Shown here one piece after another: positions 1 to 7,855 of a stretch of DNA of 64,000 nt. Positions within the stretch are counted from its first letter, which is position 1, and every line of letters starts with the position of its first letter. The translations under genes were made by a program, and so were the position numbers. A model generated the notes under the pieces. That model was not told the origin of the DNA, did not search any database, and saw only the letters and a program-made list of their open reading frames with translations. The DNA comes from Pseudoalteromonas sp. Scap06 (GTDB taxonomy: Bacteria; Pseudomonadota; Gammaproteobacteria; Enterobacterales; Alteromonadaceae), in the NCBI RefSeq assembly GCF_013394165.1, contig NZ_CP041330.1, forward strand, positions 62,001-126,000. Reading direction: 5' to 3'.

Positions 1-377
1 TCACCGGTTTGAGCTGCTACAGCAAGTTCATCAGCATATTGTTGAAATGCTGTCGCTTTTTTCATAAAAGTATCGTTTTCAGACCATACCGCAGGAAGTG
101 CTGATGTATCACCCTTATCAGTACCTGCGTAAAAAGCTTCCCAAGGCATTTTAGACAATGCCGCTGCGTTATTTGCACGCTGCTTAAATTGCTCTGCATC
201 AAAAGGAATTTTACCCTTAAGCATAGCACCCATATCGCCTATTTGAACTGAAATCATAGAGAATGCAGCTTGGCGATACTCAATCGCATCACTCGGCTCT
301 TTAAATGCAGAATTTGCAGACACGCTAAATGCGCATGTAGATAGTAACGCCCCGATAAATACTTGCTTCAATTTCAC
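1..377 (-). CDS. Cytochrome c556/c'-like periplasmic cytochrome (3' end beyond window)
   Basis: Reading leftwards from a GTG at 377, which has an AAAGGAG ribosome site 9 bases upstream, gives about 125 residues before the window ends. The start VKLKQVFIGALLSTCAFS with ANS is a Sec signal peptide. The mature part has an arginine in YRQAAFSMI, a MGAMLKGKI segment, an alanine-rich helix (ANNAAALSKMPW) and an ALPAVW...F segment. These match the four-helix cytochrome c'/c556 family (Cytochrom_C_2). Such proteins bind one heme through a C-terminal CXXCH and act in periplasmic electron transfer or NO/ligand binding. The CXXCH lies beyond the edge, so heme binding is inferred from the family. The gene is divergent from the S8 protease; the 221 bases between them hold no feature I could identify. 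Confidence 0.78.
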   Translation of the reverse strand, partial: MKLKQVFIGALLSTCAFSVSANSAFKEPSDAIEYRQAAFSMISVQIGDMGAMLKGKIPFDAEQFKQRANNAAALSKMPWEAFYAGTDKGDTSALPAVWSENDTFMKKATAFQQYADELAVAAQTG

Positions 378-598
378 TTTGCTCTACTCCTTTGACGGTT
401 ATTTGATTATCTTTGTATCTTAGCTCAGGCTTTAGTTCAAGGGAATGCATAGATTATTACTTTGATATAAATTGACGGACCTTGGAAATAATCAGTTTTA
501 ACTCGTCTTTTTTGTGAATGTTTGTAAATACCTTGTTGTTGATGGTGTTGGGGTTGTGTACATTCGGTTATCATAAAAATAACCAATTAAGAGCATTT

Positions 599-2932
599 AT
601 GAAAAATAATATTTTTAAGTTGTCAGCGTTGTCTGCTGCAATAGTAATTTCGCTATCAGGGTGTGGTGGAAGCGATAATGATAATAACAATAAAGCCCCA
701 GTTGTTACTGATGTAGCACCAAAAGCGAGTGATGTTGCTGTAAGCGATCAAAAACAATGGATCCCAGTAACTGCCGAATTTAATGCAAGTGACCTTGATG
801 GTGATACATTATCATTCAGCTTTACTGAAAACGGTGAAGCTGTCGTTGCTGAAGACGGCGTGTTCATGTTTAGCCACGGTGCATTAACAGTCGATGGTAC
901 ATCATTTACTTACGTGCCAGTCACAACTGAAGACGCAGTAATCGATTACACGGTGACAGCTAACGGTAAAACAGCATCTGCACAAATTATGGTTTCAGGT
1001 ACTATTGGTGACCCACTAGCAAATCAACAATGGCACTTGAATAATACAGGCCAAAAAGCTTACGCCTTAAGCGATGAGATGAAACAAGGCCTTATTGATT
1101 TATATGTTAATCAACGTGGTTTTACTGAAGAAGAGGCACAAGCACGTTTTGATGAAGACTTCGCTAAGTCAGAAGCTGAAGAGCTTGTTGTTGGTGAAGA
1201 CATGAACGTAGCAGCTGCTTATGCGCAAGGTGTTACAGGTGCGGGCATGACTGCTGTTGTTGTTGACTCAGGTATGGAAATTCGCCACGAAGATTTAATT
1301 GATAACGTATTGCCTAACCGCTCTTTAAACCTGGACGCAGAAACATTAGACCGTACTGACCCTACAAGCACATCTAACAGCGGTGACCATGGTACTAGTG
1401 TTGCAGGCTTAATTGCAGCAAAAGGTTGGAATGGTAAAGGCGGTCGTGGTGTTGCACCTGATACAGGCTTAATTGGTATGAACTACCTTGGTGGTGAGAA
1501 AGTAGCGCAAACTGATCTACTTGTACATGGTTTCCCTGGAAGTGGTATTAGCACGTCTGAAAGCATTTCGGCGTTTAACCGTAGTTACGGTATTACATTC
1601 CCGACATTTATTGCTTATTCAGAGCTTGATGAAACAATAGAGTCTTACCCAAATCTTTACCTTCGTGATGGTAAAGGTGCACTAAACATGAAATCGAGCG
1701 GTAACTCTTTTGTTGGTGATGAGAGCGAAGGTTCATTATGTGAAGATAACGGTGCTAACGAGTTAGGGTTAACTTGTTATAATGGTGCATTTGAACCTAG
1801 CCAAGGTCATCCTTATTACTTAAGTGTCGCAGCTGTAAATGCAAATGGTAAGCACACTAGCTACTCAACTGCAGGTGCTAACTTAATGGTTTCAGCGCCA
1901 GCGGGTGAATATGGTCGTTGGGCTCCAGCAATGGTTACAACTGATCAAATGACTTGTATTAATGGTTATTCAGGCTTCAATGGCCGTTCTATCACCGCTT
2001 GGGCTGCAGCCTATGGTGAAGAGTTTGCTGCAAGCCAATACCCATTTAATTACCCAGGGCATGAAGATAACGCAAGTTGTAACTACACATCTACATTTAA
2101 TGGTACATCGTCTGCTGCGCCAAATGCATCAGGTGTGGTATCGTTAATTCTTTCAGCCAACCCTGAACTAACTTGGCGTGATGTGCGCCATATATTAGCA
2201 TCAACCAGTACTTTAATTGATGCAGATAACGCAGCTGTTAATTTAACTGTAGGTGAAGGTGAGTTTGTTGCTCATGACGGTTGGGTTGAAAATGCTGCCG
2301 GTTATAGCTTTAATAACTTATATGGCTTTGGTCGAGTTGATGCTGGTGCAGCTGTTGCAATGGCTAAATCTTACGAAGCTTCATTAGGCGAGCAAGTAAT
2401 CACGAATTGGAAAGGTTTTGGTTCAGTTGTTGCTGAGGATGCACTAGCACTTGAAATCCCAGATAACAACGCATCGGGTTTAACACAAGAAATCGAAGTG
2501 ACTGAAGAGCTGAATATTGAAGCAATGCAGTTTAAGTTTGATGTTAGCAACTCTGAGATGGTCTTAGATTTAAGCGATGGTACACAAACATCTGCTGGTA
2601 ACGATTTAGCGATTGAAGTTACATCACCAGCGGGTACCCGTAGTGTGTTATTGTCATCTAAACAAGCACTGTTTTACCCAGCATACAGCTTCACTAATGG
2701 TTGGAGCATTGGCTATGTATTAAAAGACGCAGTTATGCTTTCAAATGCTTTTTACGGCGAGTCTACTAAAGGTACTTGGAAAATCCGCTTACTAGATACA
2801 AGTGCAGATAGCTTTGCATTGAGTGACGGTGGCGATAACGGTTTAAGTGCAATTGGGATAAGCAATAATAGCTCAGCGAGTGTTCTTGAAGGTGTATCTC
2901 TTCGCGCATTCGGTCACGCAGGTCAAGAGTAA
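599..2932 (+). CDS. Kexin-like S8 serine protease lipoprotein with P domain (ASP-like)
   Basis: The protein has 777 residues from ATG 599, chosen because it opens directly with a lipoprotein signal (lipobox LSGC, then GGSDNDNN); an upstream in-frame start would add 27 residues with no role. After a short Asn/Asp-rich linker comes a cadherin-like beta domain (about 35-140). The subtilase domain follows, with Asp223 in VVDSGMEIRH, His264 in GDHGTSVAG and Ser504 in NGTSSAAPN. The C-terminal 150 residues form a proprotein-convertase P domain (GTWKIRLLD). This layout, followed at once by a small exported protein, matches the Aeromonas ASP protease, a kexin-like enzyme that needs the adjacent ORF2 chaperone to fold. 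Location is probably the outer membrane or periplasmic face; substrates are unknown. The cadherin-like insert and lipid anchor differ from classic soluble ASP. Confidence 0.88.
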   Translation: MKNNIFKLSALSAAIVISLSGCGGSDNDNNNKAPVVTDVAPKASDVAVSDQKQWIPVTAEFNASDLDGDTLSFSFTENGEAVVAEDGVFMFSHGALTVDGTSFTYVPVTTEDAVIDYTVTANGKTASAQIMVSGTIGDPLANQQWHLNNTGQKAYALSDEMKQGLIDLYVNQRGFTEEEAQARFDEDFAKSEAEELVVGEDMNVAAAYAQGVTGAGMTAVVVDSGMEIRHEDLIDNVLPNRSLNLDAETLDRTDPTSTSNSGDHGTSVAGLIAAKGWNGKGGRGVAPDTGLIGMNYLGGEKVAQTDLLVHGFPGSGISTSESISAFNRSYGITFPTFIAYSELDETIESYPNLYLRDGKGALNMKSSGNSFVGDESEGSLCEDNGANELGLTCYNGAFEPSQGHPYYLSVAAVNANGKHTSYSTAGANLMVSAPAGEYGRWAPAMVTTDQMTCINGYSGFNGRSITAWAAAYGEEFAASQYPFNYPGHEDNASCNYTSTFNGTSSAAPNASGVVSLILSANPELTWRDVRHILASTSTLIDADNAAVNLTVGEGEFVAHDGWVENAAGYSFNNLYGFGRVDAGAAVAMAKSYEASLGEQVITNWKGFGSVVAEDALALEIPDNNASGLTQEIEVTEELNIEAMQFKFDVSNSEMVLDLSDGTQTSAGNDLAIEVTSPAGTRSVLLSSKQALFYPAYSFTNGWSIGYVLKDAVMLSNAFYGESTKGTWKIRLLDTSADSFALSDGGDNGLSAIGISNNSSASVLEGVSLRAFGHAGQE

Positions 2933-2943
2933 GGATTATAAAA

Positions 2944-3477
2944 ATGAAATTTAATAAATTAATCGTATTAAGTGCTGCCGCGTGTATCTCATTAAGCGCA
3001 ACAGCTAACACTAGCTTTGATAAAGAACTTGAGTTACCTAAAAAGCAGGTTGCTAGCTTAAAGTTTGATAAAGCCGACTTTGGTTCTTATAAAGTAGAGA
3101 AAGGCTTACGTTTAGTGCCGTCTAGTGTTGCAGCAGAAGAGCATGTAGTGATGAAGAAGGGCGATATGTCAATTGTTAATGTTGCTACTGACTCAGAATT
3201 AGTTACTAAAGGCTCTTTAGTTCGCAATATTCTGACTAATAACTTAAGCACATTATCAGGAAACATTACTATTCTGTTAAAAGACGGTAAAACTGCAAGC
3301 GATGTTGCATCAGCAACGGGCTTAAAGGTAGTATCTGTTTTCCCAGGCACTAAGATTGCGGTTATGGCTGTAAATGAAGGACAAGATATTTTAGCGGCTT
3401 CAGAGCAGCTTAAAGCATCTGGTTTTTCAAAAGAGGCTAGAATTGAAGTGTTAGAAACTATCTACACTGTGCAATAA
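2944..3477 (+). CDS. ASP-type external chaperone (ORF2 homologue)
   Basis: This 177-residue protein begins 11 bases after the S8 protease stop, with an AAGGA ribosome site, so the two are almost certainly one operon. It has a Sec signal peptide (KLIVLSAAACISLSATA) cut before NTSFDKE. The mature protein is about 155 residues, close to the Aeromonas ORF2 chaperone. No catalytic motif is visible. It has a basic N-terminal segment, a central beta-rich part (GNITILLKDGKTASDV) and the C-terminal end RIEVLETIYTVQ. In the known system ORF2 assists folding of the kexin-like protease in the periplasm and keeps it inactive until release. That role is inferred here from position, size and sequence resemblance. 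A propeptide-like inhibitor acting in trans is the main alternative and would not differ much in function. Confidence 0.75.
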   Translation: MKFNKLIVLSAAACISLSATANTSFDKELELPKKQVASLKFDKADFGSYKVEKGLRLVPSSVAAEEHVVMKKGDMSIVNVATDSELVTKGSLVRNILTNNLSTLSGNITILLKDGKTASDVASATGLKVVSVFPGTKIAVMAVNEGQDILAASEQLKASGFSKEARIEVLETIYTVQ

Positions 3478-3496
3478 TTTATTTTAAATCAATAAT

Positions 3497-3534
3497 AAAA
3501 AGCCCCGTGTAACTTTAGTTACACGGGGCTTTTT
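3497..3534. terminator. Bidirectional rho-independent terminator
   Basis: A perfect stem AAAAAGCCCCGTGTAAC / GTTACACGGGGCTTTTT with a TTTA loop lies between two convergent genes. The A and T tracts flanking the GC-rich stem let it stop transcription from the protease-chaperone operon (+) and from the DUF2721 gene (-). Confidence 0.93.
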
Positions 3535-3535
3535 A

Positions 3536-4006
3536 TTAATCATTCATATCAATATCGGCAAATATCATTCCTCGACGCATACTGCGGGTTGCCAAAAAAA
3601 CCTCGCCAAGTAATGACATAAATGCACATATTAGCAATGCCATTGCACCAACAAAACAACTACCAATAGTAACGCCTAAATTAATCGACTGTATGTGCGA
3701 TAAAAATAACAGCATAACCACGGCACATACTAATAATGCGCTTAAGACACTTAAGCTGAAGGCTATGTGGATACATCGAGAACGTTTTAGGAGCGCTCTT
3801 AATTCTGTGGTTAAGGATAAGTTAAACTCCTCATCCGTACTAACTTTTAATTTTCGTTCTAACTGTCTGGCCCTGTCTGTAATACGTGCTAAACGGTTGG
3901 ATAGCACCCCAAGTGTTGCTGCAATACCCGTAATTAAAAAAACAGGGGCAACGGCTGTTTGAATGACTTTAGCCATAGTTAAAATATTAATTACATCATT
4001 GTTCAT
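3536..4006 (-). CDS. DUF2721 family membrane protein
   Basis: A 156-residue inner-membrane protein. It has a first hydrophobic helix (VAPVFLITGIAATLGVLSN), a charged cytoplasmic loop with ARITDRARQLERKL, and two further helices (about 85-140). The NRLARITDRARQLE segment after the first helix is the hallmark of DUF2721; no biochemical role is established for the family. The ATG at 4006 is preceded by GAG at 8 bases, a weak ribosome site. Directly upstream sits a four-copy 12-bp repeat, which probably lies in the promoter or leader of this gene. Confidence 0.82.
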   Translation of the reverse strand: MNNDVINILTMAKVIQTAVAPVFLITGIAATLGVLSNRLARITDRARQLERKLKVSTDEEFNLSLTTELRALLKRSRCIHIAFSLSVLSALLVCAVVMLLFLSHIQSINLGVTIGSCFVGAMALLICAFMSLLGEVFLATRSMRRGMIFADIDMND

Positions 4007-4018
4007 TTTTTTCTCAGT

Positions 4019-4066
4019 GTTTACATTTTTGTTTACATTTTTGTTTACATTTTTGTTTACATTTTT
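4019..4066. repeat. Four perfect tandem copies of a 12-bp unit
   Basis: The unit GTTTACATTTTT repeats exactly at 4019, 4031, 4043 and 4055, with a degenerate TTAC following. On the minus strand it reads as AAAAATGTAAAC, ending 12 bases before the ATG of the DUF2721 gene. The copy number could change by slippage. The T-tracts, spaced by about one helical turn, could bend DNA. The rest of the interval to 4262 is AT-rich and holds nothing else I can name. Confidence 0.95.
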
Positions 4067-4262
4067 TTACAAAGTTAGTTGCTTCTTTTTGGTGTTTTAA
4101 ATCAGTTGTTTACGCTATTTTTGTAAGGTGTTCTGTTTTTTATGTAATTTTAATGTAGCAATGCTGTTGCTCATACAAAGGTTGGCGTTTTATATTCGGT
4201 TACATAGCCAAAGAATTAAATATAGCAAATACAATAATACATAACCTATCTTAGGGGAAACA

Positions 4263-7200
4263 ATGTCTAACAATATAATTAAAAGAACAGCAATCGCGAC
4301 AGCTGTATCAAGTGCACTTGTGGCAACGATTGCTAATGCTGCGACTTTGCCTGACGCTACAATGACCAATAAATACGCAGAGCAAATTAAGGAAATAGCT
4401 GCTGATAAAAAAGCACCTTCTGCACATATGATCGTTCTTAAGGCAAAAACGTCTGTCGATGCAGTTGCTGCTGGGACTTACCAATCATCTTCTAATCGAG
4501 AAATAACGGCGCAGATTGAGCAGCTTCAAGATATGATGACTGTTGAGTTAAATAGCTTAGATTTTAATGCAAAAGTAATTGGTAAAACTAAAATTTTAGC
4601 ACCAACCTTAATTGTTCAAGCAACCCCAGAAGCGTTAGCTCAAATTTCAAAAGATGATCGCGTTGCTAAAGTTTTACCAATGTTCGATCGAGAAATACAT
4701 GTTGCTGCGAGCTCTGAATATATCAATGCTAAACCACTTATTACTGATGGTATTGCAAGTGGTAAAGGCCAACGTGTTGCAGTGCTTGATACAGGTATTG
4801 ACTATACGCATGAGGCATTTGGTGGTGAAGGTACAGTTGAGGCTTACCTAGCTGCACAGGCTGATCCAACGTCAGTTGCATGGCCTCAAGGTATCGTGCA
4901 AGGTGGTTACGATTTTATTCGTGATGATGCAGATCCTATTGAAAATGACGCGGCTAACTCTCCATCAACGGGTGATCCAACAAATCACGGTACATCATCT
5001 GCAAACTCAGTAAACGGTATTGCACCTGATGTTGAGTTATATGCATATTCTGTATGTGGTGGTGGTTGTCCAAGTGCAGCACAAGCAGCAGCATTAGAAG
5101 CGGCAATGGATCCTAACGGTGATGGTGATATTTCAGACCGTGTTGATGTAATGAACATGTCTCTTGGAGGTGAGTTTGGTGACACTTACACTGGTGGTGG
5201 TACACAATACTTAGTTCAACGTGCAGTTGAGTTAGGCGTAAATATGGTCATTTCTGCTGGTAACGATGGTGACAACCCGTTCCGTATTGGTGGTCCAAGT
5301 ACTACACCTAATGCACTATCTGTCGGTGCTATGACTCACCCAGCAACTGAAGTTGGTATTGCTGAGGGCGCTATTGCAGGCCTTGAAGGTAATATCCAGC
5401 CATCAGGTTTTGGCCCACAAGAAGCCTATACTATTTCAGGTGCTGATATTGATTTAGTTTACCCTGAAGCAAATCAGGATGGTTGTGTTGAGTTCTCTGC
5501 GGATGTGGACTTTACTGGCAAAGCAGTATTAATTGACCGAGGATCATGTAACTTTACTGATAAAGTTTTACATGCTCAGGCTAAAGGTGCTGAGTTCGTA
5601 ATGATTGCAAACAATGTAGATGATGGTACTCCTGCATCTATGGGTGGTTTTGATGCTGCAGTTACAATTAAAAATGTAGGAATTAATTTTGCTGCAGGCG
5701 CAGCATTAAAAGCTCAGCTGGCTGCTGGCGGTCCTGCAACATTTGATATTAGTGTTGAATTTAAAGCAACAGCTGGTGCGGTTGCTACATTCTCATCGCG
5801 TGGTCCTTCGATGGATGGTTTATTAAAACCAGAAATTACAGCGCCAGGCACAAGTATTGATGTAGCAGCAGCAGGTACTCAAACGGGGACTAATCCTGTG
5901 TCGGGTACGTCATTCTCAGGTCCAATTACAGCCGGTGCGGTTGCTATGATCCGTGAAGCACATCCAGAGCGCAATGCGTTTGAGATTAAAGCAACAATAA
6001 TGAATGCTGCGAACTTAAATGTAACCAATGAACCTCTTGATATAAACCCTGACTCAGAGCTTGCACCAATTAGTATGATAGGTGCTGGTTTGGTTGACGT
6101 TACTAAGGCGGTTAATCTACCAGTTGCGGCATGGGTGCATGACGGAAAGTTTGATACTAAACAAGCTGCGCTTTCTTATGGTTTAGTGAGCCTTGCAGAA
6201 ACAGGCTCTATCACTAAAACGGTAACCGTTAAGAACTTCTCTGCAGATGCAAAAACTTATAATCTTCGCACAGAAGCGCGTTATCAAAGTGATATTGATA
6301 CTAACGCAGTTAGTTGGGATTTCCCTGAGTCTGTAACAGTTCCTGCAGGTCAAGCGATTAACTTTGATATTACAATGACGGTTGACCCAACTAAATTACC
6401 TGTATGGGAATTAGAAAACCCATTCAGTGCAGATGACATTGCAGCAAGAAGTGCAGCATTAACATCAATCGAATTTGATGGTGCGTTAGTATTCGATGAC
6501 GCATCTACAGATAGCGATCATGATTTACACCTTGTTTATCATGCAATGCCAAAGGCGGCGACTGAATTAAGTTACTCACCTGAAGTTGTTAATAATGAAA
6601 TGGCATTAGTTATTGAAAACACAGGTCAAACAGAAATTACGCCTCAAGCTGAAAGTGTAATTGCAGTGGGAACAGAAAAAACAATTGAAGAGGCTGAGTT
6701 TAATATCCTGTCTACTACTTTCTCTGCGTTTAATTCAGAAGCGTGTGATTCAGGTGTATTTATAACTTCTTCCATTCAATTGCGAGATCCATTAACACAT
6801 GTATTCCAAGCTGGGTACAGAGTTGAAATCGACACAGATAATAACGGTGTCTCAGATCAGTATATGCAAAACTATAACGATCGTGGTCGTCAGACTGCAT
6901 TCCCTGGTCGTAGTCGTACTCTAATTGGTACAACTGATGGTGCGGGTAATGATACGTTGGCATGGGCTACTCCGCTTTACCATGCGGCAGGTGAAGATAC
7001 AATTACCTTCTCTGGCTGTTCTGAGTTGATGAATATTGATGCAGCAATGATTGGCGAGCCAATGAACTTTAAGGTATCAGTGGGCTACCCTAGCTATCAA
7101 ACAGGTGTTTACTTTGAAACTGATAGTGTAACAGGTTCAACGGTATTTGGTGTACAACCTCAGGTACAGATTACTTCACTTGAAACGGGCGAAGCCGTTT

Positions 7201-7727
7201 CTTCAATTATGCCAGGAGAGAAAGCGGTTGTTTCTGCAAGTGGTCCGTTTGCACTATCGCAAGGTTCAGGCACTAACCTTATTAAAGTTATGGCAGCTGA
7301 AGACCTAGAATTACCAGACGTTGAAGCACCAAAACTGGTTGGTGGTGAGTTTAGTGTTTCAGAAGATGCAGCGGATGGAACCGTAGTAGGTGCGCTTACT
7401 ATTGAAGAGTCAGAGTTAGATTTGGCCATTTCAGAGTATTACGTACAATCAAATACAAATATTGGTCTTGCTGTTGATGCAGATGGACAAATTGTGGTTG
7501 CAGATACAACTTTATTAGCAGGTGATACATCTGCAGAAATGGAAGTTGTTGCTATTGATGTTCGTGGTAATGTATCTGAACCTGTAATGGTAGCGGTTAG
7601 CATTACAGCGCAAGTAGCACCTGTTGTTACTCCAGAACCAGCGAAGAAAAGCTCTTCAGGTTCACTAGCCTGGCTAACATTACTAGTTGCACCGTTTGCA
7701 TTTATGCGTCGTCGTAAGCAAAAGTAA
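4263..7727 (+). CDS. Large secreted S8 serine protease with PA domain and GlyGly-CTERM-like tail
   Basis: The protein has 1154 residues; the ATG is preceded by TAGGGGAAAC. A signal peptide ends at ATIANA. An inhibitor-I9-like propeptide follows (about 50-145, with APSAHMIVLKAK and ILAPTLIVQATPEAL). The subtilase domain has Asp176 (VLDTGIDYTH), His242 (NHGTSSANS), the oxyanion Asn in ISAGNDGDN, and Ser550 (SGTSFSGPIT). A protease-associated domain is inserted between His and Ser (about 375-510, with VLIDRGSCNFTDKV). Fibronectin-like and cadherin-like beta domains fill 620-1110. The end SSSGSLAWLTLL, a hydrophobic stretch, then RRRKQK resembles the GlyGly-CTERM signal processed by rhombosortase for surface attachment. 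It is an extracellular or surface protease, transcribed alone between terminators. Secretion by the type II system is inferred from the family. Confidence 0.9.
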   Translation: MSNNIIKRTAIATAVSSALVATIANAATLPDATMTNKYAEQIKEIAADKKAPSAHMIVLKAKTSVDAVAAGTYQSSSNREITAQIEQLQDMMTVELNSLDFNAKVIGKTKILAPTLIVQATPEALAQISKDDRVAKVLPMFDREIHVAASSEYINAKPLITDGIASGKGQRVAVLDTGIDYTHEAFGGEGTVEAYLAAQADPTSVAWPQGIVQGGYDFIRDDADPIENDAANSPSTGDPTNHGTSSANSVNGIAPDVELYAYSVCGGGCPSAAQAAALEAAMDPNGDGDISDRVDVMNMSLGGEFGDTYTGGGTQYLVQRAVELGVNMVISAGNDGDNPFRIGGPSTTPNALSVGAMTHPATEVGIAEGAIAGLEGNIQPSGFGPQEAYTISGADIDLVYPEANQDGCVEFSADVDFTGKAVLIDRGSCNFTDKVLHAQAKGAEFVMIANNVDDGTPASMGGFDAAVTIKNVGINFAAGAALKAQLAAGGPATFDISVEFKATAGAVATFSSRGPSMDGLLKPEITAPGTSIDVAAAGTQTGTNPVSGTSFSGPITAGAVAMIREAHPERNAFEIKATIMNAANLNVTNEPLDINPDSELAPISMIGAGLVDVTKAVNLPVAAWVHDGKFDTKQAALSYGLVSLAETGSITKTVTVKNFSADAKTYNLRTEARYQSDIDTNAVSWDFPESVTVPAGQAINFDITMTVDPTKLPVWELENPFSADDIAARSAALTSIEFDGALVFDDASTDSDHDLHLVYHAMPKAATELSYSPEVVNNEMALVIENTGQTEITPQAESVIAVGTEKTIEEAEFNILSTTFSAFNSEACDSGVFITSSIQLRDPLTHVFQAGYRVEIDTDNNGVSDQYMQNYNDRGRQTAFPGRSRTLIGTTDGAGNDTLAWATPLYHAAGEDTITFSGCSELMNIDAAMIGEPMNFKVSVGYPSYQTGVYFETDSVTGSTVFGVQPQVQITSLETGEAVSSIMPGEKAVVSASGPFALSQGSGTNLIKVMAAEDLELPDVEAPKLVGGEFSVSEDAADGTVVGALTIEESELDLAISEYYVQSNTNIGLAVDADGQIVVADTTLLAGDTSAEMEVVAIDVRGNVSEPVMVAVSITAQVAPVVTPEPAKKSSSGSLAWLTLLVAPFAFMRRRKQK

Positions 7728-7749
7728 TGTACTAACTTAAATGTTTATA

Positions 7750-7773
7750 AAAGGGAGCTTCGGCTCCCTTTTT
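7750..7773 (+). terminator. Rho-independent terminator with UUCG loop
   Basis: The stem AAAGGGAGC / GCTCCCTTT closed by a TTCG tetraloop is followed by TT. It lies 22 bases after the S8 protease stop. Confidence 0.92.
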
Positions 7774-7855
7774 ACATAGCTTCACAAACTAAATCTCTGT
7801 GCTATTAAATATTAGGTATATTTAACAAAAATAAAAACTACAGAGATTCTGATCA

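Noticed and set aside
4019..4066. A CRISPR-like array
   Set aside because: The 12-bp units are directly adjacent with no spacers and no cas genes are near; it is a simple tandem repeat.
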